From: Mycolicibacterium sp. CBMA 247
GTDB taxonomy: Bacteria; Actinomycetota; Actinomycetes; Mycobacteriales; Mycobacteriaceae
Assembly (NCBI RefSeq): GCF_009729095.1
Contig: NZ_VTGX01000002.1
Span: 1,240,001 to 1,304,000, forward strand
DNA: 64,000 nt
Direction: 5' to 3'
Part shown: positions 18,440 to 26,525 of the stretch, piece by piece
Layout: each line of letters opens with the position of its first letter
How positions within the stretch are numbered: position 1 is the stretch's first letter
Program-made: the position numbers and the translations under genes
Notes under the pieces: generated by a model
Told to the model about the DNA's origin: nothing
What the model saw: only the letters and a program-made list of their open reading frames with translations
The model's database searches: none

Positions 18440-18835
18440 ATGCCCTTGAAGCTGAACTCGGCGGTCATCGAGATCGTCGCCAAAGACCTGCAACGATCCC
18501 TGGATTTCTACCGGCTGCTCGGCCTGGCTGTTCCCCGGCCGGACGGGCCGCACGTCGAGGTGGCGTTGCCGGGCGGAAACCGTCTCGCGTTCGACACCGA
18601 GGAGGTGATCGCCGGCATGCATCCCGGCTGGACGCCCCCGACCGGGGCCGGGCGGGTCGCGCTGGCCTTCGGGGTCGACTCGCCCGCCGACGTCGACGAG
18701 CTCTATGCGCGGCTCACCGGCGCCGGACATCCGGGAACGCTCAAGCCGTTCGACGCGCCCTGGGGGCAGCGTTATGCGACCGTCGAAGATCCCGACGGCA
18801 CCTCGGTGGACCTCTTCGCGGCACTGGAAGACTGA
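18440..18835 (+). CDS. VOC-family (glyoxalase/dioxygenase-like) protein
   Basis: 131 residues: one vicinal-oxygen-chelate domain with two beta-alpha-beta-beta-beta halves (AVIEIVAKDLQRSLDFYRLLG and VALAFGVDSPADVDELYARL) and the terminal VEDPDGTSVDLFA motif. Members include glyoxalase, extradiol dioxygenase and antibiotic-resistance relatives; no specific activity is assignable. Its last 64 bases overlap the converging AraC gene. Confidence 0.82.
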   Translation: MPLKLNSAVIEIVAKDLQRSLDFYRLLGLAVPRPDGPHVEVALPGGNRLAFDTEEVIAGMHPGWTPPTGAGRVALAFGVDSPADVDELYARLTGAGHPGTLKPFDAPWGQRYATVEDPDGTSVDLFAALED

Positions 18836-19497
18836 CGGAGTTGACGCCACGAGACCCCGGCCAGGGCGCGGACCTCGCGGTACAGGTGGGGCTGATCGGC
18901 ATAGCCGGCCTGCGCCGCGACGGCGCTTGAGCTGATGCCGGCGCCGATCAGCCCGACCGCGTGACGGAACCGGAGAATGCGACGCAGTGTTGCCGGCCCG
19001 TATCCGTAGACCGCCGCACACTGCCGCTGCATTGTTCGGTTCGACCAGCCGACACGGCGTGCCGTCGCAGTGACCGATTGGCCGGCCGCCAGCCGGCGCG
19101 TGACATCACGAAGCACCGGCAGCGACCACGGAGCGGTCTCGGTGCGCGGCGCCGCCGAGGCCAGTTTCGCGGCGAGCTCATCGAGTGAGCCGCCCTCTTC
19201 GATCGCGCACAGTTCGTGAAGGTCGACCCGGGTGTTGCACAGTTCGGAAGCCGGAACGCCGAGTAGACGCGGCAGGACACCGGGTCGAAACCGTAATCCC
19301 TGCACCGGATCCCGGCTTCCGGCAGTGACAAACGCCGTGGTATCGGGGCCGGCGACGACAATCTTGTCGTCGATCTGGATCAAGTCCATGCAGCCGTCCG
19401 GCAGAATCCGGCCGGGTCCCGCCGGACCGGTGTGGTCCCACCGGCACTCCACGAGTTCGCGAAGGCGCGGCGGCGGATCCTGTTCGCGGTAGCCCAC
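18772..19497 (-). CDS. AraC-family transcriptional regulator
   Basis: About 241 residues: an N-terminal sensor region of the DUF6597 kind (RELVECRWDH; RILPDGCMDLIQID) and two C-terminal helix-turn-helix motifs (SVTATARRVGWSNRTMQRQC; SSAVAAQAGYADQPHLYREV). GTG 19497 starts the protein at MGYREQDPPPR; the frame stays open to 19716, but that would run through the divergent TetR gene. It overlaps the VOC gene by 64 bases at their 3' ends. Target unknown. Confidence 0.75.
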   Translation of the reverse strand: MGYREQDPPPRLRELVECRWDHTGPAGPGRILPDGCMDLIQIDDKIVVAGPDTTAFVTAGSRDPVQGLRFRPGVLPRLLGVPASELCNTRVDLHELCAIEEGGSLDELAAKLASAAPRTETAPWSLPVLRDVTRRLAAGQSVTATARRVGWSNRTMQRQCAAVYGYGPATLRRILRFRHAVGLIGAGISSSAVAAQAGYADQPHLYREVRALAGVSWRQLRQSSSAAKRSTEVPSGSSTVA

Positions 19498-19539
19498 GTC
19501 CCCGACGCTACCCGCGCCGGCATGCGGTTGAATCGGGGA

Positions 19540-20094
19540 ATGGCCGGGCGACCACGTGATGCGTCGATCGACGAGCGGGTGCTCGCGGTCACCCGTGAGT
19601 TGCTGGTCGAGGTGGGCTGGGACGATCTGAGCGTTCGGCTGGTCGCGGTGCGTTCCGGGGTGGGCAGGTCGAGCCTGAACCGGCGCTGGTCGTCGAAAGC
19701 CGAACTGGTGCTGCACGCGATACTCGGCGAAGCACCCGATATGTCACCGTTTTCCGGCACCGACCTGGCCGGGTGGATCGATTGGGTGGTGCGCGGCAGC
19801 CATCAGCTGTTGAGCCGTCCCGACGTGAGCGAGGCGGTGCCCGGGCTGCTGCTGGCGCTGCGCGAGAACGGCGCGTTGCGAAAGGCGCTGTGGGAGGGCT
19901 TCAGCGGGCCTGCGATCGAGATGTTCGCCGCCAGGGGGTACGGATCGGAATCCGATGCCCGGGCCGCGCTGACGATGGCTGCCGGCGCGGCGCTGTTCAC
20001 CACCACGGTGGCGGCCGGCGACGATTCACCCGAACTGCAGCTGCGGCTGGTGCGTCTGCTCAGCCGGGCCCTTGGTGTGTCACCGGCCGAATGA
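19540..20094 (+). CDS. TetR-family transcriptional regulator
   Basis: About 184 residues with an N-terminal TetR helix-turn-helix (ERVLAVTRELLVEVGWDDLS; SGVGRSSLNRRWSSKAELV) and a ligand-binding domain resembling the TetR_C_11 type. ATG 19540 gives the typical MAGRPRDASIDERV start; ATG 19522 is possible. It is divergent from the AraC gene and overlaps the following SDR by 15 bases at their 3' ends. It might bind the perfect palindrome at 21068-21094 before that SDR, but this is a guess. Confidence 0.78.
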   Translation: MAGRPRDASIDERVLAVTRELLVEVGWDDLSVRLVAVRSGVGRSSLNRRWSSKAELVLHAILGEAPDMSPFSGTDLAGWIDWVVRGSHQLLSRPDVSEAVPGLLLALRENGALRKALWEGFSGPAIEMFAARGYGSESDARAALTMAAGAALFTTTVAAGDDSPELQLRLVRLLSRALGVSPAE

Positions 20095-21054
20095 CGCCAG
20101 CATGGCGGCCTGCGGCGAACGCCAGGTGTCGATACCCAGATCGGTGAGCGTGCTCTTGTCGTCGGTCGGGGTGGCTGCGGTGAGCAGCATCGCTGCCTCG
20201 TGGCTGATCCCGTCACCGAGCGGCAGTACCCCGCCGAGCAGATCCGAGCACCAGCCGATGCCGCGGAAAAGGCCTGCCGACAGGGGGATTCGGCGGATCT
20301 TGCGTCCGGCGCCCTGTTCGAGCACATCGATCATCTGGTTGAACGACACCATCACGCCGCCGCAGACATACCGTTTGGGGCCGCGTCCGGGGGCCATCAG
20401 CCGCTCGTGCACCAGCGCGACGTCACGCACATCGATCATCTGCATGCCACCATCCATCCGTGGTGCCAGCCCGGCCTTGGCGATCGGTGCCCAGCCGCGC
20501 TCGGTGACCCCGGCGGCGGTGAAATAGGCGGGGCCCACCACGCTCGAGGGGTAGGTGACCACCACCGGCGCTCCGGCGTCCTGCAACCGCCGGGCAACCC
20601 GGTCGGCATAGGCCTTGGTCTGGGCATAGGGGCTGCGGCCGGGCGCGGGCGGGGTGTCGGCGGAGATCACCCCGTTCGGCGGCGGGAACAATGAGCTGTA
20701 GCTGCTGACCGAGACGATGGGATCGAGCCCGGCCTCGACGGCGCGGTTCAGTACGGCCTCTCCTGCGTGCGCGTTGATCTCCCACATCAGCTGTTCGCGC
20801 CGGCGATCGGTGCCGACGATGCCTGCGGCATGGATGACGGCGTCGCAGCCCGACAGCAGATTCCCGACGGTGTCACTGTCGCGGATGTCGCCCTCGAGCA
20901 CGGTCATCTCGCCGAGCGCGGCGAGATGACCGATCACCTCGTCGGCACCGCAGCCCGGGGCGACCAGCAGGCGGATGCGGTGGCCCGCGGCCAGCAGGCC
21001 TCGAACGGTATGGGCCCCGAGATAGCCGGTGCCGCCGGTTACTGCGATGTGCAT
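20080..21054 (-). CDS. Extended SDR / NAD(P)-dependent epimerase-like protein
   Basis: 324 residues. The N-terminal dinucleotide-binding motif is GGTGYLGAHTV, with GDIRD and VIHAAGI as expected, the SVSSYSSLF serine and the catalytic YAQTK tyrosine-lysine pair. Relatives act on sugars, dihydroflavonols or 3-beta-hydroxysteroids; given the neighbours a steroid substrate is possible but unproven. A 27-base perfect palindrome stands 13 bases upstream of the ATG and looks like its operator. Confidence 0.78.
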   Translation of the reverse strand: MHIAVTGGTGYLGAHTVRGLLAAGHRIRLLVAPGCGADEVIGHLAALGEMTVLEGDIRDSDTVGNLLSGCDAVIHAAGIVGTDRRREQLMWEINAHAGEAVLNRAVEAGLDPIVSVSSYSSLFPPPNGVISADTPPAPGRSPYAQTKAYADRVARRLQDAGAPVVVTYPSSVVGPAYFTAAGVTERGWAPIAKAGLAPRMDGGMQMIDVRDVALVHERLMAPGRGPKRYVCGGVMVSFNQMIDVLEQGAGRKIRRIPLSAGLFRGIGWCSDLLGGVLPLGDGISHEAAMLLTAATPTDDKSTLTDLGIDTWRSPQAAMLASFGR

Positions 21055-21067
21055 GCTGCATCTCCCA

Positions 21068-21094
21068 TGTTTCGATGCCGATGGTATCGAAACA
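21068..21094. promoter_or_regulatory. Perfect palindrome, likely repressor operator
   Basis: TGTTTCGAT and ATCGAAACA form perfect 9-base arms around a 9-base spacer, 13 bases upstream of the epimerase-like SDR start and 29 bases from the end of fadD17. The size and symmetry suit a TetR- or GntR-type dimer. It is unlike the KstR consensus. Confidence 0.6.
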
Positions 21095-21123
21095 GGACGC
21101 GCCGATGCGGCGCAGGTGCGCGG

Positions 21124-22635
21124 CTAGCGGGAGATCGGCCAGACCGGGTCGGCGCAGTCGGTGCCCTCGGCCGACAACTGCCGCTTGATCACCTTGAACG
21201 TCTCGGTGCGCGGCAACGCAGCACCGATGCGCACATACGACGGCCACTGCTTGGGCCCCAGATCGGGTTGCTCATGTAAAAAGGCCCGGAACTTCTCGGC
21301 CTCGAACGCCGTATCCGCCCCGAGCACCAGTGCGGCCATCACCTGATCGCCGACGTTGGGGTCGGGGATCGGGTACACCGCAACCTCGGCAACCCCGGGG
21401 TAGCGCAACAGGATTCGTTCGATCGGCGCGGTGCCCAGGTTCTCGCCGTCCACCCGCATCCAGTCGCCGAGCCGTCCGGCGAAGTGGGCGTAGCCGAACT
21501 CATCGAGGTAGGCCAGATCGCCGGTGTGGTAGACGCCGCCGGTCATGCGGGCCGCCTCGGCGTCGGGATCGTTGTAGTAGCCGCGAAACCAGCCGGCACC
21601 GGTCGGGTTCACCAGTTCGCCGACCACCCCGGGCGGGCACGCCTGGCCGGTTTCCACGTCGACGATCGCCACCTGGTCGGTGAGCGGGCCAAGCGCGCCT
21701 TCGGGGGTGTCGGGGGTGCGGGCGATCGCCACACCGCCCTCGGTGGAACCGAACCCGTCGACCACCGTCACGCCGAACCGCTCGGCGAACCGGCCCAGAT
21801 CCGGCGGTGAACCTTCGTTCCCGTAAAGGATCCTCAGTGGGTTGTCGGCATCGTCGGGCGCCGGCTCGCTGGCCAGGATGTAGGACAACGGCTTGCCGAC
21901 GTAGTTGGCGTAGGTGGCGCCGAAACGCCGGATATCGGGCATGAAGCCGGAGGCGGAGAACTTGCGCCGCAACGCAATTGACGCACCGGCCGCGGCCGCG
22001 ACGGCCCAGCCGGCCATGATCGCGTTGGAGTGGAACAACGGCATCGACAGGTACACGGTGTCGGCCGGGCCCAAGCCGAACCGCTCGGCCAGCATCCGCC
22101 CCGGGAACGCCACCTTGTCGTGGGTGACCCGCACTGCCTTGGGATCACCGCCCGTTCCGGAGGTGAAGATGAGCATGAACAGGTCATCGGCCGACAACTC
22201 CGCGAACCTCACCGGGGTGCCGTGATATGAGGCGAGTTCGGCTGCCCAGTCGGCGGATTCGACATCGATGTACTCGACGCCGGGGGGAACGGTGACCGAT
22301 GAGTCGGCCAGCACCAGCTGACAATCGGCATGCGCGATGTCACGGGCCAGCGCCTCACCGCGTCGGGTCTGGTTGAGCCCGACGGGAACCAGCCCGTCCA
22401 GGCCCGCAGCCACCAGCAGACTGGAGAAGAACGTGGTATTGCCCAGGAGCGCCCCGACATGCGGGGGTCTAGTGGGGTCCAACCGTGCCCGCAACGCCGC
22501 GGCCAGTTGTGCACCGGCGGCGATGTGATCGGCCCAGCTGACGAACGAATCGTCTTGGTAGAGGCCTCGGTCGGTGACCTCGGCCAGCGGGACCAGTAGC
22601 TCGGTGACGGTCGGATTGACGGTTGGACCCCCCAT
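21124..22635 (-). CDS. fadD17: Acyl-CoA synthetase FadD17
   Basis: 503 residues of the ANL superfamily, with P-loop LIFTSGTGGDPKAVRVTH, DGFGSTEGGVA, YHTGDLAYLDEFG and MRVDGENLGTAPIE. It matches FadD17 (Rv3506), which activates C24/C26 sterol side-chain acids. The ATG lies two bases after the fadE27 stop, so it is the third gene of a fadE26-fadE27-fadD17 operon under the KstR box at 24985. Confidence 0.9.
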   Translation of the reverse strand: MGGPTVNPTVTELLVPLAEVTDRGLYQDDSFVSWADHIAAGAQLAAALRARLDPTRPPHVGALLGNTTFFSSLLVAAGLDGLVPVGLNQTRRGEALARDIAHADCQLVLADSSVTVPPGVEYIDVESADWAAELASYHGTPVRFAELSADDLFMLIFTSGTGGDPKAVRVTHDKVAFPGRMLAERFGLGPADTVYLSMPLFHSNAIMAGWAVAAAAGASIALRRKFSASGFMPDIRRFGATYANYVGKPLSYILASEPAPDDADNPLRILYGNEGSPPDLGRFAERFGVTVVDGFGSTEGGVAIARTPDTPEGALGPLTDQVAIVDVETGQACPPGVVGELVNPTGAGWFRGYYNDPDAEAARMTGGVYHTGDLAYLDEFGYAHFAGRLGDWMRVDGENLGTAPIERILLRYPGVAEVAVYPIPDPNVGDQVMAALVLGADTAFEAEKFRAFLHEQPDLGPKQWPSYVRIGAALPRTETFKVIKRQLSAEGTDCADPVWPISR

Positions 22636-22637
22636 TC

Positions 22638-23747
22638 CTAGACCGGGGTGTCGGCGAGTTCGCGGCCGATGCGCAGCAGCTGCCCGGTTGCCCCGCCGAC
22701 ACCGAACTCGGTCTGCTTGGCGGCCAGGAAGTACCGGTGCACCGGATGATCCATGTCGATACCGACACCGCCGTGCACGTGCACCGCGGTGTGCGCGACG
22801 CGATGCCCGGCCTCGGCTGCCCAGAACGCCGCACTGGCGACATCGATGTCGGCGGGTAGATCCTCGGACAACCGCCAGGCAGCCTGGGTCAGCGTCAGGC
22901 GCAGGCCCATGATGTCGATGTAGCCGTCGGCCAGCCGCGACGAGACCGCCTGGAAGCTGCCGATCGGCCGATCGAACTGCTCACGCTCGCGGGCGTATTC
23001 AGACGTCATCTCCAGTGCCCGCTCCAGCACGCCGAGCTGGAAGGCGCTGCGGCCCAAGGCGGCATGCGTGGTCAGCCACTGCGCAACTTCGGCGCCGCCG
23101 ACGACGCGGGCGGCGTTCACCGTGGTGCCGTCCAGTTCCAGGAGAGCGACGCTGCCGCGGCCCGTGGTGCTCAGCACGCTGACCGTCACCCCGGGATCAT
23201 CGCCGGAGACCAGGAAAACGTTGACCCCGGAATCGGTTTCGGCCGGAACCAGGAACGCGTCCGCGATCGGACCGTAGTTCACCTGGGTGCGGGTGCCGGT
23301 GAGCTTAAAGCCACGACCGTCAGGCCCTTCAGAGGTCGCAGCCTGAACCGGCCCCTGGCCCATCTCGCCGTCCAGGGCCACGGTCAGGATCTTGTCGCCC
23401 GCCACGGCCGGTGCCGCCCACTCGGTACGCAGGTCCTCGGACGCGAACGCGGCCAGCGCGCCGGCGCCCAGCACCACCGAATCCAGGTACGGCACTGCGG
23501 CCAGCTGGCGGCCCAGCGCGGTCAGCACGGCGGCCTGCTCGAGCACGCCGAATCCACCGCCGCCCACCGACTCCGGTGCCGCGGCCGACAGCACGTCGGC
23601 CTCGACCAGCTTGGCCCACAGATCGGCGTCGAAACGCTGCTCCAGCCCGTCGAGCTCACGCTGGCGTTCGGGGGTGCACACCGACTCGGTGATCGTGCGC
23701 ACCAGGCCACCCAGATCGGCGGCCGCTTCGGTCGTCTTGAAATCCAT
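22638..23747 (-). CDS. fadE27: Acyl-CoA dehydrogenase FadE27 (ChsE5 subunit)
   Basis: 369 residues of acyl-CoA dehydrogenase fold, a shortened subunit typical of the steroid heteromers. ChsE4-ChsE5 (FadE26-FadE27) is known as an alpha2-beta2 enzyme that oxidises steroid acyl-CoA side chains. The helix that carries the catalytic Glu in FadE26 reads THAALGRSAFQLGVL here and has no acid, as expected for the non-catalytic partner; DRPIGSFQAV and HVHGGVGIDMDHPVHRYF are the retained FAD-side motifs. It starts 13 bases after fadE26 ends. Confidence 0.9.
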   Translation of the reverse strand: MDFKTTEAAADLGGLVRTITESVCTPERQRELDGLEQRFDADLWAKLVEADVLSAAAPESVGGGGFGVLEQAAVLTALGRQLAAVPYLDSVVLGAGALAAFASEDLRTEWAAPAVAGDKILTVALDGEMGQGPVQAATSEGPDGRGFKLTGTRTQVNYGPIADAFLVPAETDSGVNVFLVSGDDPGVTVSVLSTTGRGSVALLELDGTTVNAARVVGGAEVAQWLTTHAALGRSAFQLGVLERALEMTSEYAREREQFDRPIGSFQAVSSRLADGYIDIMGLRLTLTQAAWRLSEDLPADIDVASAAFWAAEAGHRVAHTAVHVHGGVGIDMDHPVHRYFLAAKQTEFGVGGATGQLLRIGRELADTPV

Positions 23748-23760
23748 TGGTGTGCCGTCC

Positions 23761-24939
23761 TTACCGGTTCACTCGGGGCAGGCCGAGCGCGACCATGCCG
23801 ATGATGTCACGCTGAATCTCATTGGTGCCGCCGCCGAAGGTCAGGATCAGCGCCGAGCGGTGGAACCGCTCGATACGGCCGCGCAGCAGTGCGCCCTTGC
23901 TGTCCGGGCGCAACGTGGCCGACGTGCCCAGGACCTCCATCAGCAGGCGGTAGGCCTCGGTGGCCAGCTCGGTGCCGTACACCTTGGCCGCCGAGGCATC
24001 CGCAGGCGACGGGGCGGAGGTGGCCGAGGCCAGCTCCCAGTTGATCAGCTTGAGCACCTCGGCCTTGGCGTGCACGCGGGCCAGGTTGAGCTGCACCCAC
24101 TCGGAGTCGATGAGCCGCTTGCCGTGCACGTCCTTGGTGTTCTGGGCCCACTCGCGGACCCCGTCCAGCGCGACGTAGATCGGCTGTGACGACACCAGCG
24201 CGACGCGCTCGTGGTTGAGCTGGTTGGTCACCAGCTTCCAGCCGGCGTTCTCCTCGCCGACCAGGTTGGTGACCGGGATGCGCACGTCCTGGTAGTAGGT
24301 GGCGCTGGTGTCCACGCCGGACATGGTGTGCACCGGTGTCCAGGAGAAGCCCTCGGCGGTGGTCGGCATGATCAGCATCGAGATGCCGCGGTGCTTCTTG
24401 GCCTCGGGGTTGGTGCGCACGGCCAGCCACACATAGTCGGCGTAGGCGATCAGGCTGGTCCACATCTTCTGGCCGTTGACCACGTAGTCATCGCCGTCGC
24501 GCACCGCGGTGGTCCGCAGTGCGGCCAGGTCGGTGCCCGCGCCCGGCTCGGAGTAGCCGATCGAGAAGTGCAGCTCGCCCGCGGCGATCTTGGGCAGGAA
24601 GAACTTCTTCTGTTCCTCGGTGCCGAAGTGCATGATCGTCGGCGCGACGCTGTTGATGGTCAGGAACGGCACCGGCGCACCCGCGATCGCGGCCTCGTCG
24701 GTGAAGATCAGACCATCCATCGGCGGGCGGGCCTGGCCGCCGAACTCCTCGGGCCAGCTCAGGGTCAGCCAGCCGTCCTTGCCCATCTGTGCGACGGTGT
24801 CGCGGTAGACGGTGCCGCGTCCCATCTCGCCCTCGGACGAGCTGAGTGCCTCGACCCGCTCGGGCGTCATCAACTTGGAGAAGTATGCGCGCAACTCGCG
24901 GCGCAGCTCCTCCTGCTCGGGGGTGTAACCGATCCGCAT
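23761..24939 (-). CDS. fadE26: Acyl-CoA dehydrogenase FadE26 (ChsE4 subunit)
   Basis: 392 residues with the full catalytic set: IGYSEPGAGTDLAALRT and KMWTSLIAYADY for FAD and substrate, Glu244 in LNHERVAL as probable catalytic base, and the C-terminal FGGGTNEIQRDIIG. It corresponds to ChsE4 (Rv3504), the catalytic half of the ChsE4-ChsE5 steroid side-chain dehydrogenase. First gene of its operon, starting 45 bases from a KstR operator shared with the ferredoxin. Confidence 0.92.
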   Translation of the reverse strand: MRIGYTPEQEELRRELRAYFSKLMTPERVEALSSSEGEMGRGTVYRDTVAQMGKDGWLTLSWPEEFGGQARPPMDGLIFTDEAAIAGAPVPFLTINSVAPTIMHFGTEEQKKFFLPKIAAGELHFSIGYSEPGAGTDLAALRTTAVRDGDDYVVNGQKMWTSLIAYADYVWLAVRTNPEAKKHRGISMLIMPTTAEGFSWTPVHTMSGVDTSATYYQDVRIPVTNLVGEENAGWKLVTNQLNHERVALVSSQPIYVALDGVREWAQNTKDVHGKRLIDSEWVQLNLARVHAKAEVLKLINWELASATSAPSPADASAAKVYGTELATEAYRLLMEVLGTSATLRPDSKGALLRGRIERFHRSALILTFGGGTNEIQRDIIGMVALGLPRVNR

Positions 24940-24984
24940 TCCGCTGCATCCTCACTGCTTGGTAGACCTGAGTTCTCACCTGGT

Positions 24985-24998
24985 TGTAACACGTTCTA
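24985..24998. promoter_or_regulatory. KstR operator between fadE26 and the ferredoxin gene
   Basis: TGTAACACGTTCTA, a full match to TnnAACnnGTTnnA and identical to the 14-mer before fadD19. It serves the divergent fadE26 operon and the ferredoxin-SDR pair. Confidence 0.88.
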
Positions 24999-25104
24999 GT
25001 CTTAGGATCCAGGCCGGTGTTGGACTGGTATCCGTCAGGTGGGGTCGTATTCTGTGGCTGCGCCCACGCAGCCCCGTGTGCGCACACGTCTTGAGGAGGT
25101 CGCC

Positions 25105-25296
25105 ATGCGAGTTGAAGTTGACCGTGATCGCTGTGAAGGCAATGCGGTATGCGTGGGTATTGCCCCCGATTTGTTCGATCTTGATGACGACGACTATGCC
25201 GTGGTCAAGTCCGATCCGGTGCCTGCTGACCAGGAAAACCTGGCCGAGCAGTCCATCGCCGAATGCCCCCGTGCAGCCCTGATCCGAAAAGACTAG
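25105..25296 (+). CDS. fdxD: Small 3Fe-4S-type ferredoxin (FdxD-like)
   Basis: 63 residues with Cys10-x5-Cys16 (CEGNAVC) and Cys54-Pro (AECPRAA), the three-cysteine pattern of mycobacterial single [3Fe-4S] ferredoxins. It matches FdxD (Rv3503c). Such ferredoxins pass electrons to P450s or acyl-CoA dehydrogenase partners; CYP142 is a candidate. GAGGAGG lies 7 bases before ATG 25105. KstR-controlled, and followed 38 bases later by the SDR. Confidence 0.9.
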   Translation: MRVEVDRDRCEGNAVCVGIAPDLFDLDDDDYAVVKSDPVPADQENLAEQSIAECPRAALIRKD

Positions 25297-25334
25297 AGGT
25301 ATTCATAAATGACACCGCGCACGCGAGGAGCGAA

Positions 25335-26252
25335 ATGACCGACGAGGCTCAGATCGATCTGTCCGGAAAAGTGGCTGTGGTCACCGGCGCGGCCGCAGGC
25401 TTGGGCCGCGCCGAAGCCATCGGCCTGGCCAAGGCCGGGGCGACCGTGGTGGTCAACGACATGGCCGGTGCGCTGGACGCGTCTGACGTCCTCGACGAGA
25501 TCGCGGCGGCCGGCTCCAAGGGTGTCGCGGTGGCCGGAGACATCAGCCAGCGCTCGACCGCCGATGAGCTGGTCGCGACCGCAGACGGTCTGGGCGGCCT
25601 GGGCATCGTCGTCAACAATGCCGGCATCACCCGCGACCGCATCCTGTTCAACATGAGCGACGAGGAGTGGGACGCGGTCATCGCGGTGCACCTGCGCGGC
25701 CACTTCCTCCTGACCCGCAATGCCGCCGTCTACTGGCGCAACAAGGCCAAGGCGGGGGATGGCACGGTTTACGGCCGCATCATCAACACCTCGTCGGAGG
25801 CCGGGCTGTCGGGTCCGGTCGGCCAGCCCAACTACGGCGCCGCCAAGGCCGGCATCACCGCGCTGACGGTGTCGGCGGCACGGGCGCTCGAGCGCTTCGG
25901 TGTGCGGGCCAACGCGATCGCGCCGCGGGCCCGCACGGCGATGACCGCGGGCGTCTTCGGTGACACGCCCGAGCTGAGCGACGGACAGGTCGATCCGCTG
26001 TCGACCGACCATGTCGTCACGCTGGTGCGATTCCTGGCTTCGCCGGCATCCGAAGCAGTGAACGGTCAGCTGTTCATCGTCTATGGTCCAACTGTCACGT
26101 TGGTTGCGCCGCCCACAGCGGAGAAGCATTTCACTGCGGACTCCGCTGCCTGGAACCCGGCAGACCTCAGCGGGACGCTGCACGAGTACTTTGCTGATCG
26201 TGATCCGGAGCGTGGATTCTCGGCCACCGAGCTGATGACTTCGCGAGACTAA
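25335..26252 (+). CDS. Short-chain dehydrogenase, 17-beta-hydroxysteroid dehydrogenase-like
   Basis: 305 residues of SDR fold: TGAAAGLGRAEA (cofactor), NNAGITRD, the serine in NTSSEAGL and the catalytic NYGAAKAG (Tyr-x3-Lys). It corresponds to Rv3502c, and its first part resembles the dehydrogenase domain of peroxisomal multifunctional enzyme 2, so 3- or 17-hydroxyacyl/steroid oxidation is expected. GAGGAG lies 5 bases before ATG 25335. It shares the KstR promoter with the ferredoxin. Confidence 0.88.
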   Translation: MTDEAQIDLSGKVAVVTGAAAGLGRAEAIGLAKAGATVVVNDMAGALDASDVLDEIAAAGSKGVAVAGDISQRSTADELVATADGLGGLGIVVNNAGITRDRILFNMSDEEWDAVIAVHLRGHFLLTRNAAVYWRNKAKAGDGTVYGRIINTSSEAGLSGPVGQPNYGAAKAGITALTVSAARALERFGVRANAIAPRARTAMTAGVFGDTPELSDGQVDPLSTDHVVTLVRFLASPASEAVNGQLFIVYGPTVTLVAPPTAEKHFTADSAAWNPADLSGTLHEYFADRDPERGFSATELMTSRD

Positions 26253-26262
26253 CGGTCTCGTT
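26244..26262 (+). terminator. Short hairpin at the stop codon of the SDR gene
   Basis: CGAGAC (26244-26249) and GTCTCG (26255-26260) form a 6-base stem with a 5-base loop containing the TAA stop, followed by TT. It could end the ferredoxin-SDR transcript before the mce4 promoter. Short, so uncertain. Confidence 0.35.
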
Positions 26263-26281
26263 GGCCGCCGCTCAGCGGTAG

Positions 26282-26295
26282 TAGAACGTGTTGCA
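26282..26295. promoter_or_regulatory. KstR operator upstream of the mce4 operon
   Basis: TAGAACGTGTTGCA fits TnnAACnnGTTnnA, 231 bases before yrbE4A. In M. tuberculosis mce4 is KstR-repressed, so this is the expected control site for sterol import. Confidence 0.85.
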
Positions 26296-26360
26296 ATAAT
26301 GGTCTACACGCGATGTTCTGAGCTGGGAAAACGGCGGGTGAAACGCAGGTTTTGAATTCT

Positions 26361-26390
26361 TTGACACTGCCAACATCTTCTAGTTAATAT
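26361..26390 (+). promoter_or_regulatory. Putative sigma70-type promoter of the mce4 operon
   Basis: TTGACA at 26361 and TAATAT at 26385 with an 18-base spacer is the best -35/-10 pair in the intergenic region. It would give a leader of about 130 bases before yrbE4A. It lies 65 bases downstream of the KstR box, so another promoter nearer the box may also exist. Confidence 0.5.
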
Positions 26391-26525
26391 GATCCGGCTC
26401 ACTAAGAGCACCGTAAGACCAAGGGGTGGGAGGGCAGCCACGACATGTGGCCGTCACGATTTCGCTAACGCGAGTTTCCGCGAAGTTTCCCCCATCCATT
26501 GCGTACCCCGAGAACGGAGCCCAGG

